From contig JAGATB010000001.1 of assembly GCA_017621495.1 (NCBI GenBank), positions 1 to 54,309 of the forward strand: a stretch of DNA of 54,309 nt, written 5' to 3'. The DNA comes from Clostridia bacterium. GTDB taxonomy: Bacteria; Bacillota; Clostridia; UMGS1810. The notes beneath the pieces were generated by a model, which worked only from the letters and a program-made list of their open reading frames with translations, ran no database searches and was not told the origin of the DNA. The position numbers and the translations under genes are program-made. This document shows, one piece after another, positions 1-7,485 of this stretch (positions within the stretch are counted from its first letter, which is position 1; each line of letters starts with the position of its first letter).

Positions 1-69
1 ACCTTCCTTATTTTGATAAGCTTTTACCGCATCAAGTTTTGTTTTAAATGATATTTTTCCTTTTTTCAT
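1..69 (-). CDS. IS3-type transposase OrfA, N-terminal fragment (cut by window edge)
   Basis: Twenty-three codons run off the window edge. The start is ATG at 69, with a GGGAGG ribosome site about 7 bases upstream. The visible peptide begins MKKGKISFKTKLDAVKAY, which resembles the first helix of the helix-turn-helix OrfA of IS3/IS150-group elements, where a 'K..FS...K..AV..Y' start is usual. No catalytic part is visible because OrfB would lie outside. Other HTH proteins could begin this way, so the call is tentative. Confidence 0.45.
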   Translation of the reverse strand, partial: MKKGKISFKTKLDAVKAYQNKEG

Positions 70-147
70 AAAACATCCTCCCATAGAATAGTTTGAAATA
101 TTTTTGTTATTTCATGTGTCTACTCTATGGGAGGGGGTTCATTTTGG
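1..147 (-). mobile_element. Left end of an IS3-family-like insertion sequence (partial)
   Basis: The minus strand holds the start of a transposase OrfA-like gene (start codon at 69) preceded by about 78 bp of non-coding DNA. Similarity to sequence further right stops abruptly at about 147/148: the 99-bp repeat copy at 148-246 begins there, whereas the matching copy at 274-372 has different upstream sequence. I read 147/148 as the element boundary. An inverted repeat (81-92 with 119-130) lies inside the end. The rest of the element is outside the window, so family assignment rests on the short protein start. Confidence 0.5.
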
Positions 148-246
148 CAACTTTTTGCATTGAAATCTACAAGAAAGCTATGTGAATTATCTCTTCTACG
201 CAGATGCGAGACGTTTGAACGTCCGAGGACGGACCTGTTTACACCT
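148..246. repeat. 99-bp direct repeat, copy 1
   Basis: This block and 274-372 are two direct copies of a 99-bp sequence differing at about six positions by eye. Each contains the small palindrome GTCCGAGGAC and ends in a TGTTTACACCT motif. No coding potential is convincing. Copy 1 begins exactly where the IS end appears to stop. Confidence 0.8.
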
Positions 247-273
247 TGCTAAATAGGGACGTGCCTGTTTTAT

Positions 274-372
274 CAACTTTTTGTGTTGAAATCTACAAGA
301 AAGTTATGTGAATTATCTGTTCTACGCAGATGTGAGACGTTTGACCGTCCGAGGACGGACCTGTTTACACCT
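274..372. repeat. 99-bp direct repeat, copy 2
   Basis: Second copy of the 99-bp repeat, 27 bp downstream of copy 1. Its right end merges with the REP-like element starting at 368. Short reading frames running through it (for example 283-477) are repeat artefacts. Confidence 0.8.
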
Positions 373-499
373 CATCTGTCAGCCTTTGGCTGCCACCTTC
401 CCCTCAAGGGGAAGGCTTGGTCGCATCCCCGGGTGTTGCTCACTACATGGTGTATCTCTCCCTCAGTCACTTCGTGACAGCTCCCTCGTCAGAGGGCGC
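368..499. repeat. REP-like palindromic intergenic repeat, long form (copy 1)
   Basis: It starts CACCTCATCTGTCAGCC and contains the hairpin CCTTCCCCTCAAGGGGAAGG. It continues into a second hairpin module (CAGTCACTTCGTGACAG) and ends near AGAGGG. The first module recurs at 7333, 10383 and, inverted, at 47431. Such two-hairpin modules are common between genes in gut Clostridia. From 500 to 689 I see only AT-rich DNA with no clear gene. Confidence 0.75.
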
Positions 500-689
500 T
501 GTGGTATCCGCAGGAAATTACATTTGTGATTGAATCATATCTCTGATAGTTTTTGTGAACATGTAATAATATATATCCCCATCTTTGCACACATAGGTAA
601 AATATCGCATTTTTGGCACTAAAAATCGAGTTTTTTGTTGCTAACTTCTTAATATTATGATAAAATATATTAGAAAATGAAAAAAGGAT

Positions 690-1583
690 GTGGTACAAAT
701 AGAAACAGCGAGAATGAAATACAATCTTAAAGTCGCAGATTTATTTTTCAAGGTAGACAGCATTTACGATTCGCACACATCTGAGATGTTCGCGGACTAT
801 ATCATAGATGATGACGCCTGCCCTACGGACGCGTACAGGGTAGAGTGTGTACTCACACAGGACGAGCTCTCTGAGCCCACGGGCAAGAGACTCACCAAGA
901 GAGAGGAGTGCAATTGGTATACCGACGGTGTCGGCAAATACACCCTCAGCTTCTATGATTCAAGCAATGAATGTATATGCGCTTTGATGAATTATGATAA
1001 TTCTGCAGGAGAGGCACGCATTGTTTTGCGTGATGTCAAGACTTTGTATGGAGTGGATACGGAGTATTTCCTATACAATATCATGGAGAGACTTTTCCGC
1101 TTGGTACTTATATTCAACGGCGGCTTTGCCGTGCATGCGTCCTCTATAGTTCATGAGGGCTACGGACTGGCGTTCTCCGCAGAGTCCGGCACGGGTAAAT
1201 CCACCCACACAGGCCTATGGCTCAAGAATTACCCCGGTACATACATCTTAAATGATGATGGTCCGGCTATGAGGCTCATAAACGGCGAGTGGTATATCTA
1301 CGGCACTCCGTGGGCAGGTACTACCGGTATCAATACCAATGCGTGTGTACCGCTTAAGTCCCTTGTATTTTTGGAGAGAAACAAGGTTAATAAAATACGT
1401 GAGTGCTCTGCATTGGAGTCTATTCCCAGGCTTTTTGAGGCTATAATCCATCCTACGTCAGATGAGATTATCAATTTGTTGTTTGCTACCGTTTCGTCAT
1501 TCCTTACCATGACCAAGGTTTGCGTACTCGGCTGTAATATTTCCGATGAAGCACCTAAGGTAGTCAAAAAATATCTTTATTAA
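690..1583 (+). CDS. HPr-kinase-like P-loop protein
   Basis: A protein of 297 residues. A P-loop (ESGTGKST) sits near residues 165-173, followed by an acidic ILNDDGP motif and a conserved-looking GTPWAGTTG segment. This order matches the C-terminal kinase fold of HPr kinase/phosphorylase and the HprK-like ATPases found in some peptide-modification clusters. True HprK has an N-terminal domain and a different length, so the substrate is unknown. No PqqD-like or peptide-precursor gene is next to it. The GTG at 690 has an AAAGGA only one base upstream, which is poor spacing. ATG at 714 (residue 9) is a reasonable alternative because family members tend to start near that point. It is followed 26 bp later by an SLH protein gene and may be co-transcribed with it. 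Confidence 0.65.
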   Translation: MVQIETARMKYNLKVADLFFKVDSIYDSHTSEMFADYIIDDDACPTDAYRVECVLTQDELSEPTGKRLTKREECNWYTDGVGKYTLSFYDSSNECICALMNYDNSAGEARIVLRDVKTLYGVDTEYFLYNIMERLFRLVLIFNGGFAVHASSIVHEGYGLAFSAESGTGKSTHTGLWLKNYPGTYILNDDGPAMRLINGEWYIYGTPWAGTTGINTNACVPLKSLVFLERNKVNKIRECSALESIPRLFEAIIHPTSDEIINLLFATVSSFLTMTKVCVLGCNISDEAPKVVKKYLY

Positions 1584-1609
1584 TACATATCTGAAAGGAT
1601 TTGAAACTT

Positions 1610-3247
1610 ATGAAAAAACTATTATCATTTCTGCTTGCGTTTTCGCTTGTGGTAACTGCTCTTGCGGTTCCTGCGGCGGCTGATGCGGCATTCTCTGATT
1701 TGGGTGCAGACCACTGGGCGTATGCGCAGGTGTCGAGACTTGTGTCGGACGGTACCATCAACGGCTATGCCGACGGTACATTTAAGCCACAGGGCACTGT
1801 AACCAGAGCGGAATTTGTAAAGATGCTCGGTAAATCTCCTGTGAAGCGTGAGGCTGATTTTGCCGATGTGCCTGCTTCGCACTGGGCTTATGAATATGTA
1901 ATGTACTCCGGTCTGGAGGGCGATAATGCCAACAATTTCATGCCCGACACCGCTATTACCAGAGATGATGTTGCCAATCTCCTCTACAAGAGATATGCAG
2001 GCGGCGCAGTAGCTGTGGCACCTTACTCAATTACAAGCCAGGGTACCAATCCCACTGCAGTTGCGTGGGTGTATAATTCCGGTCTTATGATAGGTGACGA
2101 TATGCTCACACTGAGACTTGCCGATACCCTCACCAGAGCAGAAGCGGCAGTCCTCATCGTAAGGGCAAAGGATTTGGACCCTAATGCTAAGAGAAGCTTT
2201 ATAGATAACTTCAATGATGAAGTATACAAGAATGTATATGAAGCATCAAATCTCTTTGACAGTGCATATGCAGCTGATGAAAATATCACCTATGAGGAGC
2301 TCTCTGCGGCTGCACTGAGATTTCAGTACAAGTACAGAAATCCGGCTCTCAACTATCAGTACGAAAAGAAGTATGACGGCAAGTACGCTGCACACTGGGC
2401 TATAATGTGTGCCTATGCCCTGGATGAAAAGGGTATAGAGGCATCACAGGCAGAGGCTCAGAAGTATGCTACTGTAGAGGATGCTATAGCGATGCTCAGC
2501 TACTGTGCAAAGCGCAATGAGTATGTACTCTCTAACGTGGTAGCTGCAGACGGCAGAACCTATCCGGAAGTCACCGTAAAGGACGCCAAGAGTGAATATG
2601 CTTCTAACTTAAGCTATGCATATAATTTCGGTATATCACTGTACAGTGATGCTAAGATTAACCCAACCAAGCTTATAACCAAGAAGGAATTAAGCTGCAT
2701 ACTCATGCAGTACAGCCTGGTATACGGTGCTCAGGTGGCTTACAGCTGCGGTTATAACGCGGCGTATGTGCCCCTTACCGCAAGGCTTTCCTCAGAATCC
2801 TATCCTGCTAACAGTGCTGATTATAACGCAATTGTAAATGAAATTCCCAACTATGTTTATGAAGCACCCTTTGCAGAAGGCAAAGAAATCGAGCTTACTC
2901 CCAAGCAGTATGCTGATCATCTGGCTATGCACAGTCTGATGTATGTGACACCATTTATATATATGTCATCGGAAGCATATGATAAAGGAGCAGATATATA
3001 CATCACTATGTATTCTTCCATGGCTGTAAGGCTCAAGGGCAGCAGCTCTGTATTCAGAGTGAAATTTGATATCAACAAAACATTTGATGATATGAAGCTA
3101 TCTGATATTATCCCCTTGGCAGACGGCGTAGAGGACAGAGCCCTCAGCGTGGGAGACAGCTTCTATGCAGATGTTGCCACCAATCAGCCTCTTATGAGCG
3201 CATACATTGATTATACCTTGTTTACACTGGAAAAATTAATAAATTAG
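1610..3247 (+). CDS. Secreted protein with three N-terminal SLH domains
   Basis: A protein of 545 residues. ATG 1610 is chosen over an in-frame TTG at 1601 because GAAAGGA (1593-1599) is correctly spaced only for the ATG. A signal peptide covers about residues 1-26 and ends in an Ala-rich stretch. Three S-layer-homology repeats follow at about 28-75, 85-135 and 145-195, each with the pattern 'HWAY...G.......F.P...TRAEF/DDV'. The remaining 350 residues are Tyr/Ala-rich with no domain I recognise. SLH repeats bind pyruvylated secondary cell-wall polymer, so the protein should sit on the cell surface. A strong terminator follows. Confidence 0.85.
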   Translation: MKKLLSFLLAFSLVVTALAVPAAADAAFSDLGADHWAYAQVSRLVSDGTINGYADGTFKPQGTVTRAEFVKMLGKSPVKREADFADVPASHWAYEYVMYSGLEGDNANNFMPDTAITRDDVANLLYKRYAGGAVAVAPYSITSQGTNPTAVAWVYNSGLMIGDDMLTLRLADTLTRAEAAVLIVRAKDLDPNAKRSFIDNFNDEVYKNVYEASNLFDSAYAADENITYEELSAAALRFQYKYRNPALNYQYEKKYDGKYAAHWAIMCAYALDEKGIEASQAEAQKYATVEDAIAMLSYCAKRNEYVLSNVVAADGRTYPEVTVKDAKSEYASNLSYAYNFGISLYSDAKINPTKLITKKELSCILMQYSLVYGAQVAYSCGYNAAYVPLTARLSSESYPANSADYNAIVNEIPNYVYEAPFAEGKEIELTPKQYADHLAMHSLMYVTPFIYMSSEAYDKGADIYITMYSSMAVRLKGSSSVFRVKFDINKTFDDMKLSDIIPLADGVEDRALSVGDSFYADVATNQPLMSAYIDYTLFTLEKLIN

Positions 3248-3255
3248 TAACATTT

Positions 3256-3316
3256 AGCCCCAAAAACCGAATTTATTGGCATTAGTACCAAAAAAACGGG
3301 TTTTTTGGGGCTTTTT
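3256..3316 (+). terminator. Rho-independent terminator after SLH gene
   Basis: Inverted repeat AGCCCCAAAAACCG with CGGGTTTTTTGGGGCT followed by a T run, 9 bp after the stop codon at 3247. Confidence 0.85.
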
Positions 3317-3344
3317 GCTTGAATAATTTTGTTTATTCTAACTA

Positions 3345-3373
3345 TTGCATAGAAACGAAATTTTTGTTATAAT
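3345..3373 (+). promoter_or_regulatory. Sigma-A promoter for the HU gene
   Basis: TTGCAT (3345-3350), 17-bp spacer, TATAAT (3368-3373). It lies 38 bp before the HU start codon and directly after the preceding terminator, so HU is transcribed on its own. Confidence 0.8.
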
Positions 3374-3411
3374 ACACGTATACTGAATTTACTTAGGAGG
3401 TAGTAGGTAAA

Positions 3412-3684
3412 ATGAAAAAGAGCGAATTAGTTGCTATAATGGCAGAAAAAGCTGATTTAAAGAAAGTGGATGCTGAAAAGGCATTGAACGCATTTGTTGA
3501 TGCAGTAACAGAAGCATTGGTTAAAGGCGATAAGATTGCATTAGTTGGCTTCGGTTCCTTCGAGACAAAGAAGCGTGCTGCAAGAAAGGGTAAGAACCCC
3601 CAGACAGGTGCAGAAATCGACATCCCCGCTTCAACTGTTCCTACATTTAAGGCAGGCAGAGGCTTAAAGGACGCTGTGAAATAA
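3412..3684 (+). CDS. hup: DNA-binding protein HU
   Basis: A protein of 90 residues, the standard length for HU. It opens MKKSELVAIMAEKADLKK and carries the signature GFGSFETKKRAARKGKNPQT of the beta-arm region, with the proline-bearing arm (about residues 55-75) that intercalates into DNA. HU is a homodimeric nucleoid protein that bends DNA and supports replication, repair and recombination. An AGGAGG ribosome site is at 3395-3400. The gene is monocistronic, between its own promoter (3345-3373) and terminator (3702-3731). Confidence 0.97.
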   Translation: MKKSELVAIMAEKADLKKVDAEKALNAFVDAVTEALVKGDKIALVGFGSFETKKRAARKGKNPQTGAEIDIPASTVPTFKAGRGLKDAVK

Positions 3685-3701
3685 TAGCATTATGATTCTT
3701 G

Positions 3702-3731
3702 TGCCCCGCATTCATTTTGCGGGGCATTTTT
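3702..3731 (+). terminator. Terminator after HU
   Basis: TGCCCCGCA, eight-base loop, TGCGGGGCA, then a run of five T residues, 17 bp after the HU stop codon. Confidence 0.9.
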
Positions 3732-3746
3732 CATTGGAGGACAGAA

Positions 3747-4091
3747 ATGAAAAATACTCAAACTAAACCACAAAGACAACCGAGGTCTCTTTTTATAGAG
3801 TATCTGAGGCATTGGTACGTACTTTTGCTCACGGTGCTTATGTGCTTCCCTGCTTATGCCGTAGAGGCTTTGGCGTACAGCTTTTTGCTTGTCAAGAAGC
3901 TCCCTGCTTTCGGAGCTGCACTCATCAGCATAGCAATGGGCGGATTTATAGCTACTTTTCCGCTGCTTATATTAAATATCATACTTATAGTACGCAGGAA
4001 GTATTATGCCATAGCGGTTCAGATAGCACTTTTTGAGCTTATAGGCACCGCATTTTTCCTTGTAAATCAGATAGGTATTGCACATGCTTAA
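3747..4091 (+). CDS. Small membrane protein of unknown function
   Basis: A protein of 114 residues. The start is ATG 3747 with GGAGG 7 bases upstream; an earlier in-frame start would lie inside the HU terminator. The N-terminus is basic and polar (KNTQTKPQRQPRS). Three hydrophobic spans at about residues 24-45, 53-78 and 86-108 are likely membrane helices, with positive residues favouring a cytoplasmic N-terminus. No family is recognised. It ends 12 bp before the start of the FAD oxidoreductase gene, so the two are probably translated from one mRNA. Confidence 0.7.
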   Translation: MKNTQTKPQRQPRSLFIEYLRHWYVLLLTVLMCFPAYAVEALAYSFLLVKKLPAFGAALISIAMGGFIATFPLLILNIILIVRRKYYAIAVQIALFELIGTAFFLVNQIGIAHA

Positions 4092-4103
4092 GTGGTGAAT
4101 TAT

Positions 4104-5687
4104 ATGATTAAACTTACCAATGTCAAGGTTGCCGTTGATGACAGGACTGCGACTGAAACGATTATTGCCGCCAAGCTTGGTGTTAAAGCTGCGGATATTA
4201 CAGAATATCGAATTTTGCGAAAATCTCTTGACGCACGCAAAAAAGGCTCTGTATGCTATGTGTACAGCTTTGCAGTATGTGTTAAGGGTGAGAGCGGCAT
4301 ACTTAAAAAGAATCTGAAGAACGTATCACCTTATGATGATAAGGTGTACACTTTCCCTTATCAAAATTTAAGCTCGGATACAAGGCCTGTGATCGTAGGT
4401 ACAGGTCCTGCCGGGCTTTTTTGTGCGCTTATGCTCGCCAGGTCAGGACTAAAGCCGATTGTTTATGACAGAGGCGAGAGCGTAGATAACCGCACGCACA
4501 CCGTAGAGAAGTTCAGAAACACAGGCGAGCTTAATATCAATTCCAATGTGCAGTTCGGTGAGGGCGGTGCCGGCACCTTCTCTGACGGTAAGCTCACCTG
4601 CGGTGTCAACGATGTGCGTACACCCTTTGTATTAAAAGAATTTGTGATGGCAGGAGCACCGGAGGAGATACTGTATTCATCAAAACCTCACGTGGGTACG
4701 GATTATTTAAAAACCGTGGTAAAAAATATTCGTAAGGAGATAGAAGCCCTGGGTGGTGAGGTGAATTTCAATTCCTGTCTTACGGATTTTGAGATTGACG
4801 ACGGCAGATTGCGTGCCGTAGAGATAACAGATGTGCTAACCGGAGACATGCATACCCACAAATGCTCATGTATGATTGCGGCACTCGGACATTCGTCCAG
4901 AGATACCTATGAGCTGTTTATGCAAAAAGGTATTGAAATGATGAAAAAGCCCTTCTCGGTGGGAGTACGCATAGAGCACAAACGTGAATATATCAACCTT
5001 TTACAGTACAAGGATAACCACCTTGCCGAGACATTGCCTGCAGCAGACTATAAGCTGAGCTGTCACCCCGGCGGCAGAGGTGTGTATACATTTTGCATGT
5101 GTCCCGGTGGTGAGGTGGTGTGTGGCTCGTCCGAAGAGGGTGGAGTAGTGACCAATGGTATGAGTTACTACGCACGTGATATGGAGAATTCAAACAGTGC
5201 CCTTTTGGTATCGGTATACCCCGAGGACACCGGTGAGGAAATTCTAAGCGGTATGTATCTGCAGAGAGATATGGAGTCCAAGGCCTTTGAAGCAGGCGGT
5301 GGGGGATATATAGCCCCATGTCAGAGAGTGGGGGATTTTTTGGCAAAAAGAGCTACCACCTCTCCCGGAGATGTAAAGCCAAGCTATTTGCCCGGTGTGC
5401 GTTATACCAATCTATGGGAGGTACTGCCGGAGTTTGTGGCTGAGAGCCTGAGATTAGCTCTGGTTGAGCTTAATGATAAGATGAGGGGATTTTGCCTTGA
5501 TGATGCACTGCTTACAGGTGTGGAGACACGTTCCAGCGCACCGGTAAGGATAGTACGTGATGAATATATGTGTTCATCGGTAAAAGGTATCTACCCCATA
5601 GGCGAGGGCGCAGGATACGCCGGCGGTATAATGTCTGCCGCAATGGACGGCATCAAATGTGCGGAAATAATTGCGGGTATGGTATAA
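4104..5687 (+). CDS. FAD-dependent dehydrogenase (COG2509-type, uncharacterised)
   Basis: A protein of 527 residues. ATG 4104 follows a GGTGA site; GTG codons at 4092 and 4095 are alternatives without one. An N-terminal domain of about 90 residues precedes a Rossmann dinucleotide-binding motif (VGTGPAGLFCALMLARSG, around residue 98). Further FAD-contact motifs are the GEGGAGTFSDGKL segment and the C-terminal PIGEGAGYAGGIMSAAMDG. This order matches the COG2509 flavoproteins widespread in Clostridia, whose physiological substrate is not known. The length is normal and the reading frame intact. It probably shares an operon with the small membrane protein upstream. Confidence 0.85.
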   Translation: MIKLTNVKVAVDDRTATETIIAAKLGVKAADITEYRILRKSLDARKKGSVCYVYSFAVCVKGESGILKKNLKNVSPYDDKVYTFPYQNLSSDTRPVIVGTGPAGLFCALMLARSGLKPIVYDRGESVDNRTHTVEKFRNTGELNINSNVQFGEGGAGTFSDGKLTCGVNDVRTPFVLKEFVMAGAPEEILYSSKPHVGTDYLKTVVKNIRKEIEALGGEVNFNSCLTDFEIDDGRLRAVEITDVLTGDMHTHKCSCMIAALGHSSRDTYELFMQKGIEMMKKPFSVGVRIEHKREYINLLQYKDNHLAETLPAADYKLSCHPGGRGVYTFCMCPGGEVVCGSSEEGGVVTNGMSYYARDMENSNSALLVSVYPEDTGEEILSGMYLQRDMESKAFEAGGGGYIAPCQRVGDFLAKRATTSPGDVKPSYLPGVRYTNLWEVLPEFVAESLRLALVELNDKMRGFCLDDALLTGVETRSSAPVRIVRDEYMCSSVKGIYPIGEGAGYAGGIMSAAMDGIKCAEIIAGMV

Positions 5688-5701
5688 TAAACACAATCAA
5701 T

Positions 5702-5727
5702 GTAGGGGCGATTCACGAATCGCCCGC
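5702..5727. repeat. Short palindromic repeat (GGGCGATTC type)
   Basis: GTAGGGGCGATTCACGAATC continues to a perfect GGGCGATTC/GAATCGCCC hairpin. This is a very common interspersed repeat between genes in Clostridia, and only one copy was seen here. Its position just after the oxidoreductase gene could let it act in mRNA 3'-end stability or termination, although no U-tract follows. Confidence 0.6.
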
Positions 5728-5824
5728 AAAAATGTGTTTATTGAACCCTTAAAGGAAGCAAGCTGTTTAATACTTGCACCTATGGTATAATAAATACTAC
5801 AGAAAGTACAAGGAGTACATAAAC

Positions 5825-6322
5825 ATGTCAAAAAACAATGAAAATGTATATTACATGGCGAGAAAAAAGTCAGGCTGTACCAGAGAAAAAGCTGCCGAAC
5901 TTCTGGAGAGTATTCCTCCGGAAAGAATAGAGCGCATTGAAAATAACAAATTTAACATACATCCGGATGAAGTAATAAGAATGGCGGAAGTATACAAAGA
6001 TCCCACCTTATGCAATCATTACTGTTCCAATGAATGTCCCATAGGAATGCAGTATGTACCGGAGATTAAAATTAAAGACCTTACCCAAATTGTTTTGGAG
6101 ATGCTTTCATCACTGAACTCTATGAAGAAGAGCCAGGAAAGGCTGATAGAAATAACAGCCGACGGTGTAATTGATGATACTGAACTGACGGATTTCATCT
6201 TTATACAGCAGGAGCTTGAGCGGATATCTGTAACTGTAGAAACGTTGCAGCTATGGGCAGAGCAGATGATTGCAGAAGGCAAGATTGACATGGACAAATA
6301 CAACGCCATTAAAAATGCATAA
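5825..6322 (+). CDS. HTH (XRE-like) protein with a Cys-rich motif
   Basis: A protein of 165 residues. ATG 5825 has AAGGAG (5810-5815) at good spacing; a TTG at 5774 does not. Residues ~10-55 (ARKKSGCTREKAAELL onward) form a helix-turn-helix like that of XRE/Cro regulators. It is followed by CNHYCSNECPIG (about residues 63-74), a motif I associate with a Firmicutes HTH family; its cysteines could bind metal. The C-terminal 90 residues are predicted helical with acidic and Leu-rich segments, perhaps for dimerisation. A TATAAT at 5786-5791 is a plausible -10. A terminator follows at 6329. Its target is unknown. Confidence 0.75.
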   Translation: MSKNNENVYYMARKKSGCTREKAAELLESIPPERIERIENNKFNIHPDEVIRMAEVYKDPTLCNHYCSNECPIGMQYVPEIKIKDLTQIVLEMLSSLNSMKKSQERLIEITADGVIDDTELTDFIFIQQELERISVTVETLQLWAEQMIAEGKIDMDKYNAIKNA

Positions 6323-6328
6323 AACCGT

Positions 6329-6364
6329 AAGATACTTAGACATTTTGTTTAAGTATCTTTTTTT
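6329..6364 (+). terminator. Terminator after HTH gene
   Basis: AAGATACTTA, 11-base loop, TAAGTATCTT, then a T run, directly after the stop codon at 6322. Confidence 0.85.
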
Positions 6365-6477
6365 GCACTTTGTGTGGAAAAACATTATAATTTTTAACAC
6401 ATGTTGTCATTCACTTTGTTTTAAAAATGATGTATCATTATATCAAGATAAGAAACACACCGAAAGGAAGTGAGGAT

Positions 6478-6585
6478 TTGACCCCCGGAGCAAGAATACT
6501 GGCAATACGGTTGATGCAAAAGAAAGAACGTAACAGTGAACATCTGAAGAAAATCGGTGTTGATGTTAAACTTATTAAAAAATGA
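6478..6585 (+). CDS. Possible 35-residue basic small protein
   Basis: A TTG start at 6478 with a strong GAAAGGAAG ribosome site 7-12 bases upstream opens 35 codons to a TGA at 6583. The peptide is Lys/Arg-rich and predicted helical: it begins TPGARILAIRLMQKKERN and ends in KLIKK. It is too short for most gene finders. It sits alone after a terminator and 24 bp before the exonuclease gene, probably leading that mRNA. The well-placed ribosome site and gene-like composition argue for translation; the TTG start and lack of a recognised family argue for caution. Confidence 0.45.
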   Translation: MTPGARILAIRLMQKKERNSEHLKKIGVDVKLIKK

Positions 6586-6609
6586 TTTATGTGTGAAAGG
6601 GAGAACAAA

Positions 6610-7263
6610 ATGAGTAAATACGTTGTTGTAGATTTGGAAATGTGTAAGGTGCCCAAGGGCATCAAAAGAGAGGAGTTTGGCTGTGGATATGAGCTTATAG
6701 AAATCGGCGCAGTTTTGATGGACGAGTCACTGGAAATTGCCGGCAGCTTTAAGACTTACGTATCGCCGGAATTCGGAAGCATTGATACATATATTGAAAA
6801 CCTCACCGGCATATCTGCCGCCCATACCAAGGACGCCCCAACTGCTAAAGAAGCCCTTGAAATGTTTGCAGCGTGGCTGCCGGAGGATGCAGTCTTGGTA
6901 TCCTGGAGCGAAAATGACGAAAGACAGATTCGCAAAGAGCTCAAAGGAAAAAACATATGCATCCCCAAGCTGGACAAGTATCTTGACAATTGGATTGACT
7001 GCCAAAAGACATTTGGCGAAAAGATGAATTGCAGAAAGAATTACAAGCTGTCCGAAGCACTCTGCATAGCAGATATTTACTTTGAAGACGGTGCACACGA
7101 TGCACTTGTTGACGCACACAACACAGCCCTGCTGTTTGCCAAAATGCAGCGTGAACCCCGATTGCAGCTGGCGGCAGGTTTCATTCCGGCTGACAGTGTG
7201 GAGACCTATACATATAACCCGTTTGTTAAGTTGTTGGCGGGGTATAGGTGTGCGGTGTTGTAG
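6610..7263 (+). CDS. DnaQ-like 3'-5' exonuclease (DEDDh family)
   Basis: A protein of 217 residues. ATG 6610 follows AAAGGGAG; an ATG at 6589 is upstream of that site and is rejected. The DEDDh motifs are visible: D8 and E10 (VVVDLE), D103 (SWSENDERQ), H163 and D168 (HDALVDAHNTA). These coordinate two metal ions for 3'-5' hydrolysis of DNA or RNA. The protein is a stand-alone exonuclease domain without polymerase or helicase, like other single-domain DnaQ/KapD-type proteins. Residues 187-217 form a short extra tail. The exact substrate cannot be read from the sequence. Confidence 0.85.
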   Translation: MSKYVVVDLEMCKVPKGIKREEFGCGYELIEIGAVLMDESLEIAGSFKTYVSPEFGSIDTYIENLTGISAAHTKDAPTAKEALEMFAAWLPEDAVLVSWSENDERQIRKELKGKNICIPKLDKYLDNWIDCQKTFGEKMNCRKNYKLSEALCIADIYFEDGAHDALVDAHNTALLFAKMQREPRLQLAAGFIPADSVETYTYNPFVKLLAGYRCAVL

Positions 7264-7332
7264 GGTTTGGCGGTTTCCGACGAACCGAATACTGTATTTG
7301 CGGAACATCCTAAAGGCTGTTCCCTACATTTC

Positions 7333-7383
7333 CACCTCATCTGTCAGCCATAGCTGACACTTTCATCCAAGGGGGAAGGCTCT
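7333..7383. repeat. REP-like repeat (copy 2)
   Basis: CACCTCATCTGTCAGCCATAG followed by a degenerate GGGGGAAGGCT end. It is the same family as 368-499, more diverged and without the second hairpin module. It lies between the convergent exonuclease and hydrolase genes. Confidence 0.65.
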
Positions 7384-7485
7384 TTTTGTTCCAAACTTTT
7401 TACTACACCCTTACTATAAAGACTGTATAATATAGATGCCATTTATTTTGGCGATGGTTTATGTCAAATTAGAATCGAAAATATA

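Noticed and set aside
283..529. Two overlapping short frames (64 and 73 residues)
   Set aside because: They lie across the 99-bp repeat and the REP-like element and vary with repeat copy. No ribosome site.
6727..7308. 193-codon minus-strand frame opposite the DnaQ-like gene
   Set aside because: It covers the exonuclease in antisense. The exonuclease has complete active-site motifs and a ribosome site, whereas this frame has neither.
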